From Tuctoria greenei (taxonomy: Eukaryota > Streptophyta > Magnoliopsida > Poales > Poaceae), in contig JAYESD010000003.1 of assembly GCA_036927565.1 (NCBI GenBank), forward strand, positions 187,631,499-187,695,498: 64,000 bases of DNA, given 5' to 3'. The notes beneath the pieces were generated by a model, which worked only from the letters and a program-made list of their open reading frames with translations, did no database searches and was not told where the DNA came from. Positions within the stretch are counted from its first letter, which is position 1; each line of letters begins with the position of its first letter. Shown piece after piece: positions 10,187 through 20,231 of the stretch. The position numbers and the translations under genes are program-made.

Positions 10187-13100
10187 GCATACTCCTCCGG
10201 TGGAACCAAATGGGGTCTTGATAGCGGGTACACTAATCACATGACCGGAGAGAGGAAGATGTTTGTGGAGTATGAGCTAAATGAAGATCCAAGTGAAGGA
10301 ATCTATTTTGGGGACAATAGCGAAGGAAAAATTCTTAGCACTCGGTAAAATTGTTATATCCCCCAATCACGCTCTTTCAAATGTTTTACATGTTGATCCA
10401 ATTGATTATAACCTCTTGTCCATATCACAACTATGTGAAAAAGGTTATAATTATTTATTCACTAATGAGAGTGTGACCATCACAAGGAGAAGCAATGACT
10501 CAATTGCCTTTAAGGGTGTACTCAAGGGAAAGCTCTATCTTGTGGATTTCTCCGCGGATAAATCCTAACTTGATACATGCTTAATTGCAAAAACTAACAT
10601 GGGATGAATGTGGCATAGAAGGCTGACCCATGTTGGGATGGGGACTTTGCAAAAACTCCTTAAGGGCGAGCACATCCGTAGTTTAAAGAATGTTGTATTT
10701 GAAAAGGATAGGCCATGTAGCGCATGCCAAGTCGGAAAGCAAGTTGGAGCATCATACCCATCCAAGAACATTATGACAATAACAAGACCGTTGGAGCTTC
10801 TACACATGGATCTCTTCGGTCCAATCGCCTACATAAGTATTGTCGGTAACAAATATGATCTTGTTATTGTTGATGATTTTTCACGTTTCACTTGTGTATT
10901 ATTTTTGCATGATAAGAGTGAGACTCACGGTGTCCTCAAGAAATACTTGAAGAGAGCTCAAAATGAGTTCTCCTTAAGTATCAAGACCATAAGGAGTGAC
11001 AACGGCACCGAATTCAAGAACACTCAAGTTGAATAATTTTTGGATGAGGAAGGCATCAAGCATGAGTTATCGGCCCCCTACTCCCCTCAACAAAATAGGG
11101 TGACCGGGAGGAAGAATAGAACTCTAATTGAGATGTCAAGAACCATGCTTGATGAGTACAAGACGTTGGACCGATTTTGGGCGGAAGCGGTTAACACCGC
11201 TTGTCATGCCATAAACCGGTTGTTTCTTTACCGCACACTTAAGAAGACATCTTATGAGCTCCTAACCGGTAACAAGCCCAACATTTCCTACTTTCGTGTT
11301 TTTGGGAGCAAATGCTACATTCTTAACAAGAAGTCTAGGACTTCGAAGTTCGCTTCTAAGTCTGATAAAGGTTTCTTACTTGGTTATGACTCAAACACTT
11401 ACGCCTATCGTGTCTTTAACAAATCCTCCGGAATTGTTGAAGTAGCACGTGACGTAGTGTTTGATGAGACTAATGGCTCCCAAGTGGAACAAGTTGATCG
11501 TCATGTGCTAGATCAAGAAGAAGCTCCACAAGTGGTGATAGGAAGAATGACACTTGGAGATATACGACCACAAGAACAACCTCAAGATGCAAGTGACCAT
11601 CTCACACATGAAGTAAGCTTCTCCTCAAACGATCAAGATCAAGTCCCCCAAGATGCGCTTCAAGAATATAAAAATGAAGACATCAATCAAGGGGGAGACA
11701 ATGAGGATGAGGAAGACCAAGATGATGATTCAAGACCTCAAGCGCCTCATCCAAGTGTGCTCCAAAGCGTCCAACGGGACCATCCCGTTGACAGTATACT
11801 TGGAGATATCTCCAAGGGGGTAACTACTCGATCTCGTGTTGCAAATTTTTGCGAACATTACTCTTTTGTTTCTTCCTTGGAGTGTCACAAGGTTGAAGAA
11901 GCACTACGAGATCTGCATTTGGTGATGGCCATGCAAGAAGAGCTCAACAATTTTGAAAGAAATCAAGTATGGGAGCTCGTGAAGAGGCCTAATGCGAATG
12001 TTGTAGGCACCAAGTGGGTGTTCCGCAACAAACAATATGAGCACGGGGTGGTTACAAGGAACAAGACACGACTTGTGACCAAGGGGTATTCACAAGTTGA
12101 AGGTTTAGATTTCGATGAAACCTATGCTCCCGTAGCTAGGCTTGAATCAATTCGTATATTACTTGCTTTTGCTACTCAACTTGATTTTAAGCTATACCAA
12201 ATGGACGTCAAGAGTGAATTACTCAATGGTCCAATCTAGGAAGAGGTGTATGTGGAGCAAACTCCCAGGTTTGAAGATGAAGAATTACCAAACCATGTGT
12301 ACAAATTGTGTAAAGCTCTCTATGGACTCAAACAAGCTCCTATAGTTTGGTATGAGTGCCTTAGAGATTTTCTAATACAAAATGGTTTCAAAATTGGGAA
12401 GGCGGATTACACTTTATTCACTAAGAACTCTAATGATGATTTGTTTGTTTGTCAAATATATGTCGATGACATTATATTTGGTTCTACTAACAAAGCTTTT
12501 GGTGATGAGTTTTCTAAGATAATGACGGAAAGATTTGAGATGTCCATGATGGGGGAGTTGAAGTTCTTCCTAGGTTTTCAAGTGAAGCAACTCAAGGAAG
12601 GCACGTTTATTAGTCAAACCAAGTACACACAAGATATACTCAAGAAGTTTGATATGGACAAGGCCAAACCCATCAAGACTCATATGGCAACCAATGGGCA
12701 TCTCGATCTCAATGAAGACGGTCCAAGTGTGGACCAAAAGGTATATCGTTCCATGATAGGCTCATTACTTTACTTATGTGCATCTAGACCCGATATCATA
12801 CTTAGTGTGTGTATGTGTGCTAGATTTCAAACTGCTCCTAAGGTATGTCATTTGACCATCGTTAAGAGAATTCTTATATATTTAGTTCACACACCAAGCC
12901 TAGGACTTTGGTACCCCAAAGGTTCTAAGTTTAACCTCATTGGATATTCCGATGCGGACTATGTGGGGTGCAAAGTTGATAGAAAGAGTACATTGGGAAT
13001 TTGCCAATTCCTTGGTAGATCTCTAGTGTCTTGGTACTCAAAGAAACAAAACTCCATTGCTCTTTCCACAGCCGAAGCAGAGTATGTCGACACCGGAAGT

Positions 13101-13400
13101 TGTTGTTGACAACTTCTTTGGATGCGACAAACTCTTAGGGACTATGGCATAAACTTAAGCCATATTTCCCTCCTATGTGACAATGAGAGTGCCATCAAAA
13201 TAGCCCACAATCCAGTTGAATACTCAAGGACCAAACACATCGATATTCAACACTATTTCTTGAGAGATCACTCCATCAAAGGAGACATTGAAATTTCACA
13301 TGTGAGAACCGAAAAACAATTGGCCGATATATTTACCAAACCTTTAGATGAGAAAAGATTTTGTGAACTTAGAAGTGAGCTCAATATCTTAGATTCTTGA
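10187..13400 (+). pseudogene. Copia-1 pol: protease, integrase, RT, RNase H (broken)
   Basis: Polyprotein that processes, copies and integrates the element. The protease motif DSG is at 10220-10228; the usual DSGC reads DSGY here. A frameshift at about 10325-10335 follows. The integrase zinc-finger region is near 10570-10740, and the catalytic core (LLHMDLFGP, VDDFSRF, RSDNGTEF) at 10800-11025. The integrase C-terminal part reaches about 11500. RT starts around 11950 (VGTKWVF, ARLVTKGYSQ-like, DVKSELLNG) with YVDD at 12459-12470. RNase H (YSDADYVG, ALSTAEAEY, TKHIDIQHYFLRD, DIFTKPLDEK) ends with TGA at 13398-13400. Premature stops lie at 10566, 10605, 11034, 12237 and 13107. The domain order PR-INT-RT-RH is diagnostic of Ty1-copia. 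Confidence 0.92.
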
Positions 13401-14326
13401 AATGTAGCTTGAGTCTTGCACATCTGATTGTCATATTCAAAATTCACACATGCTTACGAAAAACTCAGCCTCCTCAATTTTCTACAAATTATTTTGAAAT
13501 TATTGAATCTTTGTGAATCATGGTCATAGTTTGATTGTTGACTGCTTACTAACTATGTTTACAAAGATCATCAATGAAATCTAGTTCAAAATGATCAAAT
13601 CTCCACTAAAAAGTCAATATATATGAGTTTTCAACCTTAGAACGGGACTAGTCCACCCTCTGACCCGACTAGTCCGGTGGCTCAGAGTAGTCTGGGCCCA
13701 GTCCGTTGGCCGGACACGTTAGGGTTCCTGACCGGACTAGTCCGGCCCTTGGGGACTTAACCTCCCCAGGGAGCCCTCGACCTCTCCACTTCTACTCAAA
13801 CACTCTCTCTCTCCAAAATGCATGAAAACCGCCCCCAAACGGCGATTTTTGATTCCCACCACCAAATCTCGACTCCAATCCGTGGATTGAAACCCTAAGG
13901 TGCTAGGGAACTATTCCCCAAGCATCGGAGGCCGATTCCCCATCCACATTTCATCGATTTGAAGATTTGAAGAGGTATTCTTGACCTAACCCAAAACCTT
14001 TCAAATTCAATTATTTTGGGTCTATTGATAGAAACTTCTTCACAAATGCTGTTGTCCACATCATTGTGATCATGTACCTCCATTTTTGTGGTAGGATCCG
14101 TAGTTTTTGCAAAATTTCTCTAGATTAGGGTTCTTGCTGTGTGAACCGGACTAGTTCGGCCGTAGGGCGGACAAGTCCGACTTTGTACGGACTAGTCCGG
14201 TCCATGGGCGGACAAGTCTAGGTTACACAGTGAAAACCCTAACCTTAGTTGATTTTGTGAATTCTATCAGTACCCTTTAACTTCCTTGGACTCATGCACT
14301 TTCCTTTGCATCTCTTATCAGCAATC
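13401..14326. other. Copia-1 spacer between pol and env-like ORF, with palindromes
   Basis: Non-coding internal stretch. It holds exact CGGACTAGTCCG at 13733-13744 and 14188-14199, CGGACAAGTCCG at 14168-14179, and several degenerate copies at about 13640-13740 and 14145-14165. So the LTR motif also occurs inside the element, just upstream of the third ORF. Confidence 0.75.
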
Positions 14327-15969
14327 ATGTCAGATTCCGAGTATGTTCCCCTCTCCAACTCCGAGGCCGAGGCAGGAAGGCAAGCTTGTTACCGCCGAAA
14401 GCGTGAGGAGGACCAGCTATTCATGGCATATCTCGACTCTCAGGCCGAAGCAAGAAGAGCCAAAAAGACTCAGCGAGAACCTCACAACTCTGCTGCAGCC
14501 GAGGCAACCCCAAAGAAGAAGAGGTTTTTCACTTTGGGGGAGAAGTCTAGAACCCAGGAGGCGAGGACCTCCAAAGACAAGGGCAAGGCCCCAACGGATG
14601 CTGCCCCTAAGAAGAGGGTCATTGTTGGCAAGAAGCCTGCTAGCAAGGCTAAGAAGGGTGCATCTCAACCCATAGGCCCCTTGAGGATGTCATCTACTGT
14701 ACGGAACCCAAACCGTGCAGCTGCCTTCGATGCCAACATCTTCAAGGGCAAAGGGGCTGAGAAGGCACGAAAGCTCTGGAAGATCAATATCTATCAGAGG
14801 GACAGGAGCACACTGGATCCCCGCTTCTGGTGTGACTTCCAATGTGATTATTACCGAACTATCTACATGTCCAAGCAAACCCCGGTCACCGATACTCAGT
14901 AGATCGACTGTGACTACATGGCCCAGAAGGATCATATGGCCTTCAATGCTGTGATTGAGGCCATAGAGCGCCATGGTCTGAAGAAATTCATGGCCTTTCA
15001 GTATGATTGGAATGTGGAGGTGATTGCTCAATTCTACTTCACTATCTATTTCCATACTGATGGGGAGGAAGATCACCTGGATGACCTAGGGAGAGAAATA
15101 CTCCACCACCTACTGGGAGTTTGCTCAGTTCCATGACTTGGAGGATCAACTGGACAATGAGATCATTATCTCCAACCTAAGGCCAGTTGATCTCGACACC
15201 ATGGAGTACATGTATCCTAGCCATGTACCCTTTGAGGCCGGGCACATAAGGAACATCAAGCCCTTCTACAGTGTCCTCAACAGGGTGCTCCAAAAGACGA
15301 TTGCCCCCAAGGACGGAGATGCGGGGATTATCCAAGGAAACTTAAGGCACCTGATGGTGCTAATTGATGGAAATGTCCGCTTCAATGTGGTTGACTACAT
15401 CTTCGAGACATCTTCAACATCTCTCATACTCCAAAACGATCATGTGGATATGCTCCTTATATCATGTACATGATCGAGAAGGTCTCCGGACTCAACTTCA
15501 ATAGAGACACCACTCACAAGAGGCTTCGACCTCAACTCCCTCCTTCGAAGCATGTTGCCCCTAGGAGGAAGAATGCGGATCCTCCCGCTTCCTGTTCTCG
15601 CTTTGTGCCATCTCCTCCTCCACCTCCGCCTTATCACAATGCGAGAGTGGATTTTTCAAGTGCTTTAAAGCCATATTCACCTCTTGTCAGAAGGCGGAAG
15701 TTCAACAATGTTGCATGGAGAGGCGCCAAGAGAAGTATCTCAAGGCGGTGTGCGACAAGTTGGACATCCCCACGTCTCCCGCCGATGAGAGTGATGGGGA
15801 GATCACTCCATTCCCGGAGTTCACCGCCGAGGAGCTCACTCAATTTGGTGAAAATGGTACTTCCACCGCGGCCCCGACCGATGATGATGCTCATATTGAT
15901 CCGGAGGCCACAGAGAGCGATAGCGGGCACCAAGGCGGAGACGACGACACTGATGATGATGAAGAGTAG
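14327..15969 (+). pseudogene. Copia-1 third ORF ('env-like' Sirevirus ORF), broken
   Basis: A long coding remnant between pol and the 3' LTR, where Sireviruses carry an extra, so-called env-like gene of unproved function. The ATG at 14327 opens a Lys/Arg/Ala-rich N-terminus (KKKR and KPASKAKKG stretches) and leads to a conserved-looking block (WCDFQCDYYRTIYM, then FNAVIEAIERHGLKKFM and DWNVEVIAQFY). TAG at 14900-14902 interrupts it. The frame shifts at about 15090-15130, into the 15138-15473 segment, again near 15470 and near 15700. The last segment, 15715-15969, is acidic and ends in a D/E run. No signal peptide or transmembrane helix is evident, so 'envelope' is a positional name only. The tail is recognisable in Copia-3 at 61334-61389. 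Confidence 0.72.
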
Positions 15970-16411
15970 ACCTAAGGACTCTTCTTTCCTTCTTTTCCTT
16001 TTTGGTGTCTTGATGCCAAAGGAGGATAGATTGATGGATGCAGTACTTGGAGAGGGGGAGAGAGTTTGAAAAGGGGGGTTCTACTTAGTTGTATGGGGGA
16101 GAGATTGATCCAATATGGACTTATGTTTAAAACTCTCACTTCAATTGTTGTAAGACTTAGTTCATATCAATTGTGATGTTATGCTTGAGTTACATGTTTA
16201 TCTTGCATATTGCTTTATCACAATTTATAAGCACATCACTTAGGCACCCCACCATAACATTTATATGTATGATAACTCTATCAATTACTCTTACTCATGA
16301 TGCATGCATTGAGGGGGAGTCACTCATACAAATACATGTTATGAAAACAAATTATTATCCTTTCCGTTGAAGTCTTAATGTGTTGTCATCAATCACCAGA
16401 AAGAGGTAGAT
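15970..16411 (+). other. Copia-1 3' untranslated region with polypurine stretches
   Basis: Non-coding stretch between the third ORF and the 3' LTR. Purine-rich tracts are seen near 16018-16030 (AAAGGAGGATAGA), 16040-16075, 16090-16105, and just before the LTR (AGAAAGAGGTAGA, 16399-16411), which is in the position of the plus-strand primer. Several polypurine tracts are a known Sirevirus trait. Confidence 0.6.
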
Positions 16412-18016
16412 TGAAAGTGCATCTAGGCATTCCCGTGGGTTTTGGATGATAGATGATGGCAATTAAGAGGCTAATGAGCTGAATTGATCTTAAGCACAGG
16501 AATGATGTATAAAATGATATCAGGTCCCTCAGAAAGGAAAAGGATAAAACGGGCGTCAAAGGCTCAAGCGTAGAAATTAGGGTTTCTATGGAGTTGAGCT
16601 TATATGAGCCGTGTCATGTGAAAGAGTGGATGTATCATGTGCATTGAGATCATTCTAGGTGGCTCAAAGTGGTGGTTGAGAGAAACACCTAAGTGATAAG
16701 CCAAAAATAAGAAAAGACACTAGGAGGCCGGACTAGTCCGGGCCTCAAGGTCGGACTAGTCCGACCAGGTAGACCTGTTCGTTTTGAGACGGACCAAACG
16801 TCTCTGGAGTGATTCTCAGTGAATTTGGAGCTAAGTCCCAGAAGACCGGACTTGTCCGTTTTTGGACAGACCAAAGCTCTCTGGAAAGGTTCGGACTTGT
16901 CTGTTTGGGTACGGACTAGTCCACTTGAGACTTAGTGAGATAAACCGAGAGAACCCTAGAGGGTCGGACTAGTCCGTGCCTACCCAGTTGAGTCCGTTGT
17001 GGGACAGACTAAACCCTTATGTCCTACTTCGGACTAATCCATTTTGGACTGGACTAGTTCGTTGTTTAGTGACTATTTGAATTTGGAAATTTAGCAGGTA
17101 GCGTGACGATCGTCGCGCAGTGTGGCAGTTGTCGGGACCTGACCAGAGGTCAGTGGTCCCATTGGGCCAAACTAGTCCGGGGCCAGTGGCCGGACTAGTC
17201 CGCCCTTCTGCTGAGGTCAGCAGAAGGGGCTCGGGACCCCTATAAAAAGGGGACCCCCGATCTCATTTGAAAAAGTCTTGAACCCTAGCGCCGTCACAAG
17301 TGACCTAGAGCCATCCAAAGCCTTCTACTCGTCCTACTAGCCCTCCAAGACCAAATCTTGAAGAGATTAGGGTTTAGAGAGGAGAGTGAAGGAAGATCAT
17401 CACGCTTTGGCTCTCGGTTTGATCTCTTTGCACATTGTATTGTGTTTTGTGGCTTGTGTGAGTTGAGATTCGTGTGCTCCTCATTGTATTGACTTGTGGG
17501 AGCCTCAACTTGTGAGCAGCCCCAACCAAACATGGTGATTACCCGTTGATATAGTGGAAACCAAGCCGGCCATTGCGGTGGCTAGGTGAGAGAAGGGTAA
17601 AGTGAGACCCTGTCCTTGTGTGAACTTCTCAACGTGGATGTAGGCTTCTTCGTGGAGCTGAACCACTTGATAAATCTTGTCTCACTTGTCTTTTACTTTT
17701 CGTGATCACTAGTATTGCTATTAGGGTTCATATTGTTCATATTGCTCTTCACATTTGAACTTTGTTAAAATCTTGTAATCTAAGTGCTTAAACTTTCCAA
17801 TCTTAGTTGTACTAAGTTACTATACATTATTCACATCATGGTTGAACTTAAATTCTGCAAATAACTTGTCGAAACCAAGTTTTTAGATTTTCACCCTGTG
17901 CTGAGTGGACTAGTGCGGCCCTGTCCAGACAAGTCCGGCCTCAGGAGTTTAATCTCGTTTGATTAAGCCATTTCAGGCCTTATTGCCTATTCACCGCCCC
18001 TTCTAGGCGACTTTCA
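16412..18016 (+). repeat. Copia-1 3' LTR
   Basis: Direct repeat of 6224-7827, starting TGAAAGTGCATCTAGGCAT and ending CTTTCA. Exact palindromes are at about 16730, 16752, 16966 and 17192. TATAAAAAGG is at 17241. The copy differs from the 5' LTR by small indels within the palindrome cluster, where unequal exchange between repeats is easy. Confidence 0.93.
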
Positions 18017-18021
18017 TTACG
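18017..18021. repeat. Right target-site duplication of Copia-1 (ttacg)
   Basis: Pairs with ctacg at 6219-6223, one mismatch. The gypsy gag coding sequence resumes immediately after it. Confidence 0.82.
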
Positions 18022-18549
18022 AATGTAGCTGCAACGACTACAGGTGGTCAGGGGCCCTGCTCCAACAAGCGAGCTCGATCGTTGTCTAATGATGGCGACA
18101 ACAAGAAGTGGTGTCCAATTCACAACACTTTGAGTCATGACATTGAAGAGTATCGTGAAGTCAAGAGGCTCATGGAGCGTGTCCAGCAGAACAAGCGGAA
18201 GCGTCGAGAAGACGCATCCTTCCATTAGCGGGAGGGTAAACAAAAGGCCAACTCAGAGGCCGCAGAGGAGCAAGAACTAGGATTCCAAGACGCCAAGAAG
18301 GCGTTAAAGGCGGTATACAACAACGCCGACGACTCTTACTCCAGATCCATCACAAGCAAAGGAGGACTCTCCATATGATGTATGGAGGATCGTGGGACGT
18401 TATGTCCTGGCGCATGATGAAAACTTTGCGTTGGGAAGTAGCTGTTGTAACTCCCAACGTCAAGGCGGAGTCACATCAGAAGTGGATGGGCACTCCGATA
18501 ACCTTCGACGCCTCCGACTGCCCTAAGAATATGGTGGGAGCTGGCCAAC
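18017..18549 (+). pseudogene. Gypsy-1 gag, C-terminal part (decayed)
   Basis: Continuation of the capsid gene split by Copia-1. It reads on through a low-complexity A/T/G stretch into KKWCPIHNTLSHDIEEYREVKRL, the degenerate zinc-knuckle-like end of Tat-type gypsy gag (C..H...H.), and then a Glu/Lys-rich tail (EEQELGFQDAKKALKAVY) typical of the gag-protease linker. Stops occur at about 18226 and 18378. A second insertion, Copia-2, cuts it at 18550, just where the protease would begin. The rest of gypsy pol is nowhere in the window, so it was probably lost in the deletion that also removed the Copia-2 3' end. Confidence 0.83.
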
Positions 18550-18862
18550 TGAAAGTGCATCTAGGATCCCTGTGGGTTTTGGATGATTGGTGATGACAAT
18601 TAAGTAACTAATCAGCTCAGTGATCTTAAGCACAGGTGTAGACTCGAGTGGAGTCACAAACCCTCAAAAAGGAAAAGGATGGAAAAGGCGGTGCCAACTC
18701 GAAGAGTAGAAACAAGGGTTTCTAGCGTGTCAAGTTTAGACTAGCCGTAGATGTAGAAGGGTGTGTGCGTAAAGTGCATGGAGATCAAGCTGGGAGCTCA
18801 AAGCGGTTTAGAGATCAAAACCCATTGAGAGAAGAGTGTTAGAGTGGCCTGGCAGGAGAGGC

Positions 18863-19380
18863 CGGACTAGTCCGCTCTTGGCCGGCCTAGTCCGTTTTCA
18901 GGCAGACCAGGAGGTTCTGACTGACTTCGGACTAGTCCGTAGTGGGACGGACTAGTCCGTGGTGGTCATGGGGTGGGTTTTCGGGACTAAGTCCCAAAAC
19001 CCGGACTTGTTCGTTTTAGGGCGGACCAAGAGGTCCTGACTAAGATCGGACTAGTCCGCTGTGGGTACGGACTAGTCCGGGATTGTGAGAGCTGGGTGCT
19101 CCAGCGACTATGTCTGGGAGGCCGGACTAGTCCGCCCTGGTGGCCGGACTAGTCCGTGGTCTCCACACTAGTCCGTTTTGACACAGAACAAAAGATTTTG
19201 TGTGAGATCGGACTAGTCCGATTTGGGCCGGACTAGTCCGTTATGGAGTGACCGTTTGAATTTGATTTTGGCGGGTAGCATGACGATTGCCGCGCAGTGT
19301 GGCAGTTGTTGGGACCTGATCAGATGTCAGTGGTCCCAAAAGGCCGGACTAGTCCGAGCCAGAGGCCGGACTAGTCCGCC
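18863..19380. repeat. Array of 11 exact CGGACTAGTCCG palindromes in Copia-2 U3
   Basis: I count eleven exact CGGACTAGTCCG copies between 18863 and about 19380 (first at 18863-18874) and a twelfth near 20079 in U5. Near-copies such as CGGCCTAGTCCG and CGGACTTGTTCG lie between them. Many are arranged in pairs 20-30 bp apart. The array ends about 40 bp before the TATA box. Confidence 0.93.
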
Positions 19381-19416
19381 CATCTGTTGAGGTCACCAGT
19401 ATGGGCTTGGATCCTC

Positions 19417-19424
19417 TATAAATA
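19417..19424 (+). promoter_or_regulatory. TATA box of Copia-2 LTR
   Basis: TATAAATA, directly downstream of the palindrome array, at the position equivalent to TATAAAAAGG of Copia-1. Confidence 0.72.
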
Positions 19425-20181
19425 GAGAACCCTGTGCTCATTTGAACATATCTTGAAACCCTAGCACCGCCACAGCAAACTTTGAGCCTTCTAAAGCCTC
19501 TCTCTGCCTACTTTCCCTCTAAAACTAATTCTTGTGTGGATTAGGGTTTAGTGAGGTGAAGAAGAGGAAGAACACCGCGCCTTGGCTCTCGGTTTGATCT
19601 CTTGCACTTGTTGAGTCTTTGTGACCTGTGGCTTGAGTTGTTCTTTGTGATTTGTGATCATATTTGTGGTGGGAGCCTCAGATTGTGAGAAGTCCCAACG
19701 AATCTTGTATTCACCCTTGTGATAGTGGAAAACCGATTTGGCCCTTGTGGCAAACTTGGTGAGGGAAGGGTTGTTGAACCCGGTCCTCTGTGGACTCCTC
19801 AACGGGGACGTAGATTCCTCTTTGGAATCAAACCTCGCGATAAAATCCTTGTGTCCCTTGTGTTCTTCGCTTTCATTTATCGTGCATTGCTTCTAGGGTT
19901 AGCTTTACTGTTTTTCGTTCATCATTTCCATTTCACTGTGATCCTTTGCTCCATACTCGCTCTATAACTTGTTAAGGTTCACGGAATCATCCTCACGCAT
20001 TTCGCATCACAAAAATCCGACTAAAACTTGTTAGAAGAACTTTTTAGGGTTTCCCTACAGGCGGATCGGACTAGTCCGCCCCTGGACCGGACTAGTTCGC
20101 CCCCTAAGTACTGATTTCGTTTTATTAAGTCATTTTAGGTCGATTAGTCTATTCACTCCCCCTCTCTAGGCAACTTTCAAT

Positions 20182-20193
20182 TGGTATCAGAGC
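20182..20193 (+). promoter_or_regulatory. Copia-2 primer binding site (tRNA-iMet)
   Basis: TGGTATCAGAGC, a perfect complement to the 3' end of plant initiator-Met tRNA, two bases after the LTR. Confidence 0.92.
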
Positions 20194-20231
20194 GGGACTC
20201 TCCACAAAGAGTCTAACAACTTGGAGAGGAG

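Larger units (their letters stand above)
6224..18016 (+). mobile_element. Copia-1: complete Maximus/Sirevirus-type Ty1-copia element
   Basis: An 11.8 kb element with two LTRs of about 1604 bp (6224-7827 and 16412-18016), a tRNA-Met primer site, gag, pol in the order protease-integrase-RT-RNase H, and an additional long ORF region between pol and the 3' LTR. Large LTRs rich in short palindromes, a gag with a long coiled-coil tail and an extra ('env-like') ORF are hallmarks of Sireviruses. It lies inside Gypsy-1 gag with a 5-bp duplication. All three gene regions carry nonsense and frameshift mutations, and the LTRs differ by scattered substitutions and indels, so the insertion is not recent. 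Confidence 0.93.
18550..20179 (+). repeat. Copia-2 5' LTR
   Basis: 1630 bp, TGAAAGTGCATCTAGGATCC to CTTTCA, homologous to the Copia-1 LTRs but clearly diverged (a different subfamily). Layout: palindrome array 18863-19380, TATAAATA at 19417-19424, then leader, then one more exact palindrome at about 20079. The left flanking five bases ccaac (18545-18549) have no partner because the 3' LTR is lost. Confidence 0.92.

Noticed and set aside
14294..15969. Third Sirevirus ORF as a true viral envelope
   Set aside because: I see no signal peptide, transmembrane segment or fusion-like stretch; the name is positional only.
18863..19380. Regularly repeated short palindromes as a CRISPR-like array
   Set aside because: Repeats are only 12 bp and irregularly spaced, lie within a plant LTR, and the spacers are degenerate LTR sequence; nothing prokaryotic is present.
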